Source of the DNA: Anarhynchus alexandrinus
Taxonomy: Eukaryota > Chordata > Aves > Charadriiformes > Charadriidae
NCBI GenBank assembly: GCA_008711295.1
Contig: VUYV01000088.1
Location: forward strand, 1,020,096-1,084,095
Length of the DNA stretch: 64,000 bases
Direction of reading: 5' to 3'
Below are positions 62,291-64,000 of the stretch, piece by piece; within the stretch, counting starts at the first letter, position 1, and the number at the start of each line of letters is the position of its first letter. The notes beneath the pieces are model-generated. The model did not search any database and was not told the origin of the DNA. It saw nothing but the letters and a program-made list of their open reading frames with translations. The translations under genes and the position numbers were made by a program.

Positions 62291-62780
62291 AGAATCATGG
62301 AATAGTTTGGGTTGGAAGGGACCTTTAAAGGTCATCTAGTCCAACCCCCCTCCTGTGAGCAGGGACAACTTCAACTAGATCAGGTTGCTCAGAGCCCCGT
62401 CCAACCTGACCTTGAATGTTTCCAGGGATAGCACATCTACCACCCTTCTGGGCAACTGTTCCAGAGTTTCACGACCATCATTGTAAAAAAATTTCTTCCT
62501 TATACCTAGTCTAAATCTTCACTCTTTTAGTTTAAAGCCATTAGCCCTTGTCCTATTGCAACAGGTCTTGCTAAAAAGTGTGTCCCCATCTTTCTTAGAA
62601 GCCCCTTTTAGGTACTAGAAGGCCAAAATATGGTGTCCCTGAAGCCTTCTCTTCTCCAGGCTGAACAATGCCAATTCTCTCAGCCTCACCCTGTAGGAGA
62701 GGTGCTCCAGCCCTCTGATGGTTTTTATGGCCCTTCTCTGGACCCGCTCCAACACGTCCATGTCTTTCCTGTGCTATACT
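62291..62780 (-). mobile_element. CR1 LINE 3' fragment
   Basis: Minus-orientation CR1 with a recognisable 3' end (AGAATCATGGAATAGTTTGG, then GTTGGAAGGGACC and CCAACCCCCCTCC). It then runs through the antisense of the ORF2 C-terminus: ACCCTTCTGGGCAACTGTTCC corresponds to the HWNRLPRE block, CTTCTCTTCCAGGCTGAAC-like sequence at about 62646-62665 to FSLEKRRL, and GGTGCTCCAGCCCTCTGATG to the region before it. It ends near 62780. Frameshifts prevent a continuous protein. Intermediate in age between the copies at 6615 and 29026. Confidence 0.94.
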
Positions 62781-63363
62781 TAAAGTTTGTAGGTTTTGAT
62801 CACCCTGCCCTTCTTGTCTTCAAGCCATACTTTGTTGTAAATTCAACCGGAAAAAAAAAAGAACAAATTTTCTGTCCTAACCGTATACCACTGCACTCGG
62901 AGATTTGCACGTATTGTACTTCTATGCCCAAATATCCAAGGGTGTGTGCCAGACCAGTAACTGCATGAAAAATTTTGAGCCTTGAGTCTCTTTTTGTTAC
63001 TGCAAAATGGATTCTGGAACATAAATAAGTAAGAACCAGGGATTATTTTTATTAATAAAAGTGGAAAAATAGTCAGCAATGAAGGACAACAAAAGCAGAA
63101 TATGATTTTGCCTGAGGTCCCATTTATTTTAGGGAGTTGAAGTAATTCTTGTTGTCAAATGGTTCATTTTGTTAGCTGTTATAATTAATTTAAAACCTAG
63201 TTGAAGGTTCAAGTAATCCATTTTACAAGCTAAGTTACCTAATATTTATGTCTATTTTTTGTGTAATTACTGGATCTACTCAAGTTTTTCCAAAGTCTTC
63301 TTGGGATGCCTAAATATATCTGTTACTGATAAAAGTTTCAGTGGTTCTTTCACATAGATCCCT
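62781..63363. other. Non-coding stretch, no gene seen
   Basis: AT-rich interval separating the two last CR1 fragments. It has an A run near 62852. It is not recognisable as CR1, which argues that the flanking fragments are independent insertions. Confidence 0.6.
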
Positions 63364-63950
63364 CAACAGCATTGGGCCAAACTTGGAAGTTCAGAGTGTC
63401 TCACTGATAACTACTTTCCATGTATCAAATTGATCCTTTCTCCATTGAGTTGTTTTTTTGTGTCCTTGCCATTTTCTAAAAATACTGCACATCCCAGCTG
63501 CTTGGAGTAAAATCCCAGTCCCAGTGGAGTCAATTTTTGTCTTTTTAACAGCCTATTGTAAGAGACTGTATCAAAGGCTTCCAGGAGGTTCGAACAAACT
63601 ATTTTACCTGGCTCTTCTTTACTGACTTTTTTGTTAATGCCATAAAAGAATTCTAGCATATATAGGACAAGACTTGCTTTTCTCCAAACTGTATTGCTTA
63701 ATGCCTGCTAACTGCTGTTCATGCGTGCAGTTTGGTTACTCTATCTTTAATTAGTATTTCAGCTATTTTAGCGGGTACCGAGGAAAATCTATTCTGACTG
63801 CTATTGCTAGGATCTATTCCTGTTTCGATCTAGGGACATCATTTACTACTTCCTAGTCTTCTGCAATATAGCTGATTTTAATGAGCAACTGCTTGTGGTT
63901 AGTGTCTCAAAAGACAATGCTTTCTGTTTATTTCAGCTATTTGCTACCCC
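63364..63950 (-). mobile_element. Very old CR1-type LINE internal fragment
   Basis: Minus-orientation remnant of the reverse-transcriptase region and the ORF2 part upstream of it. AACAGCATTGGGCC at the left corresponds to the block near the catalytic box. The middle encodes LLEAFDTVSYN (see next entry). The right part (GGTACCGAGG near 63774-63783, then CCTAGTCTTCTGCAATATAG and CTGATTTTAATGAG at 63853-63886) follows the order of older CR1 families of reptiles. It is much more diverged than the other copies. The element may continue past the window's usable similarity at about 63950. Confidence 0.75.
63411..63659 (-). pseudogene. CR1-type reverse-transcriptase motif A remnant
   Basis: An 82-residue minus-strand frame with AFDTVSYNRLL at residues 28-38. 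In active CR1-type elements the block reads LDFSKAFDTVSHN, with a catalytic aspartate in LDF. Here that position is asparagine (residue 24, in CSNLLEAFD), so a catalytic residue is lost. No intact endonuclease or motif C follows in frame. Confidence 0.75.
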
Positions 63951-64000
63951 CCCCGAGGGGCTTATTCTTCACTTACATCTAAATGAAGATAAATGTAACT

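Noticed and set aside
1..64000. CRISPR array, bacterial operons, ribosomal or transfer RNA genes, phage or plasmid functions.
   Set aside because: The tandem repeats have no regular unique spacers, the CR1 LINEs show vertebrate nuclear DNA, and no cloverleaf or rRNA core was recognised by reading. A tRNAscan-type search was not possible.
1..64000. Endogenous retrovirus or LTR element.
   Set aside because: No paired long direct repeats and no gag, protease, integrase or envelope-like motif were noticed. The only reverse-transcriptase sequence is of CR1 type.

Overview
This window looks like bird nuclear DNA without a recognisable gene. The diagnostic signal is a set of CR1 LINE retrotransposon fragments. 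They have 3' ends of the bird type, with short repeats such as ATCATAGA next to the motif GGTTGGAAGGGACC. On the minus strand they carry degraded pieces of the CR1 ORF2 protein, with a reverse-transcriptase FADD box and a C-terminal HWNRLPRE motif. Base composition appears AT-rich by eye and CpG is scarce. Nothing bacterial, plasmid-like or viral was seen.

Layout. 1-2.2 kb is plain non-coding DNA. 2.2-3.7 kb holds the longest CR1 copy, whose 3' tail has become a 26-unit pentanucleotide array. 5.49-5.66 kb is a perfect 28-copy CCCTT array inside a 177-base pure-pyrimidine run. 6.6-7.16 kb holds the best preserved CR1 fragment. 9.84-10.08 kb is a small CpG-dense, GC-rich island. 12-16 kb has short tandem duplications, a second polypyrimidine tract and a possible cryptic exon. 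16-29 kb is mostly featureless except for a short CR1 tail near 21.2 kb, a hexanucleotide array at 25.3 kb and an inverted repeat at 26.9 kb. 29-35 kb carries three more CR1 fragments. 35-62 kb is mostly unannotatable, with short tandem duplications, palindromes, a G-run and some possible very old repeat remnants. 62.3-63.95 kb ends with two more CR1 fragments, one of them very old.

The open reading frames outside CR1 are short and match no family I know. They are what chance gives in 64 kb. The window is best read as intergenic DNA or part of a very large intron. All eight CR1 copies I can orient lie on the minus strand. That would fit an intron of a plus-strand gene, but it does not prove one. 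I found no new biological system. The most noticeable items are the two long pentanucleotide arrays, the CR1 orientation bias, the isolated CpG-dense island and a few exon-like segments.
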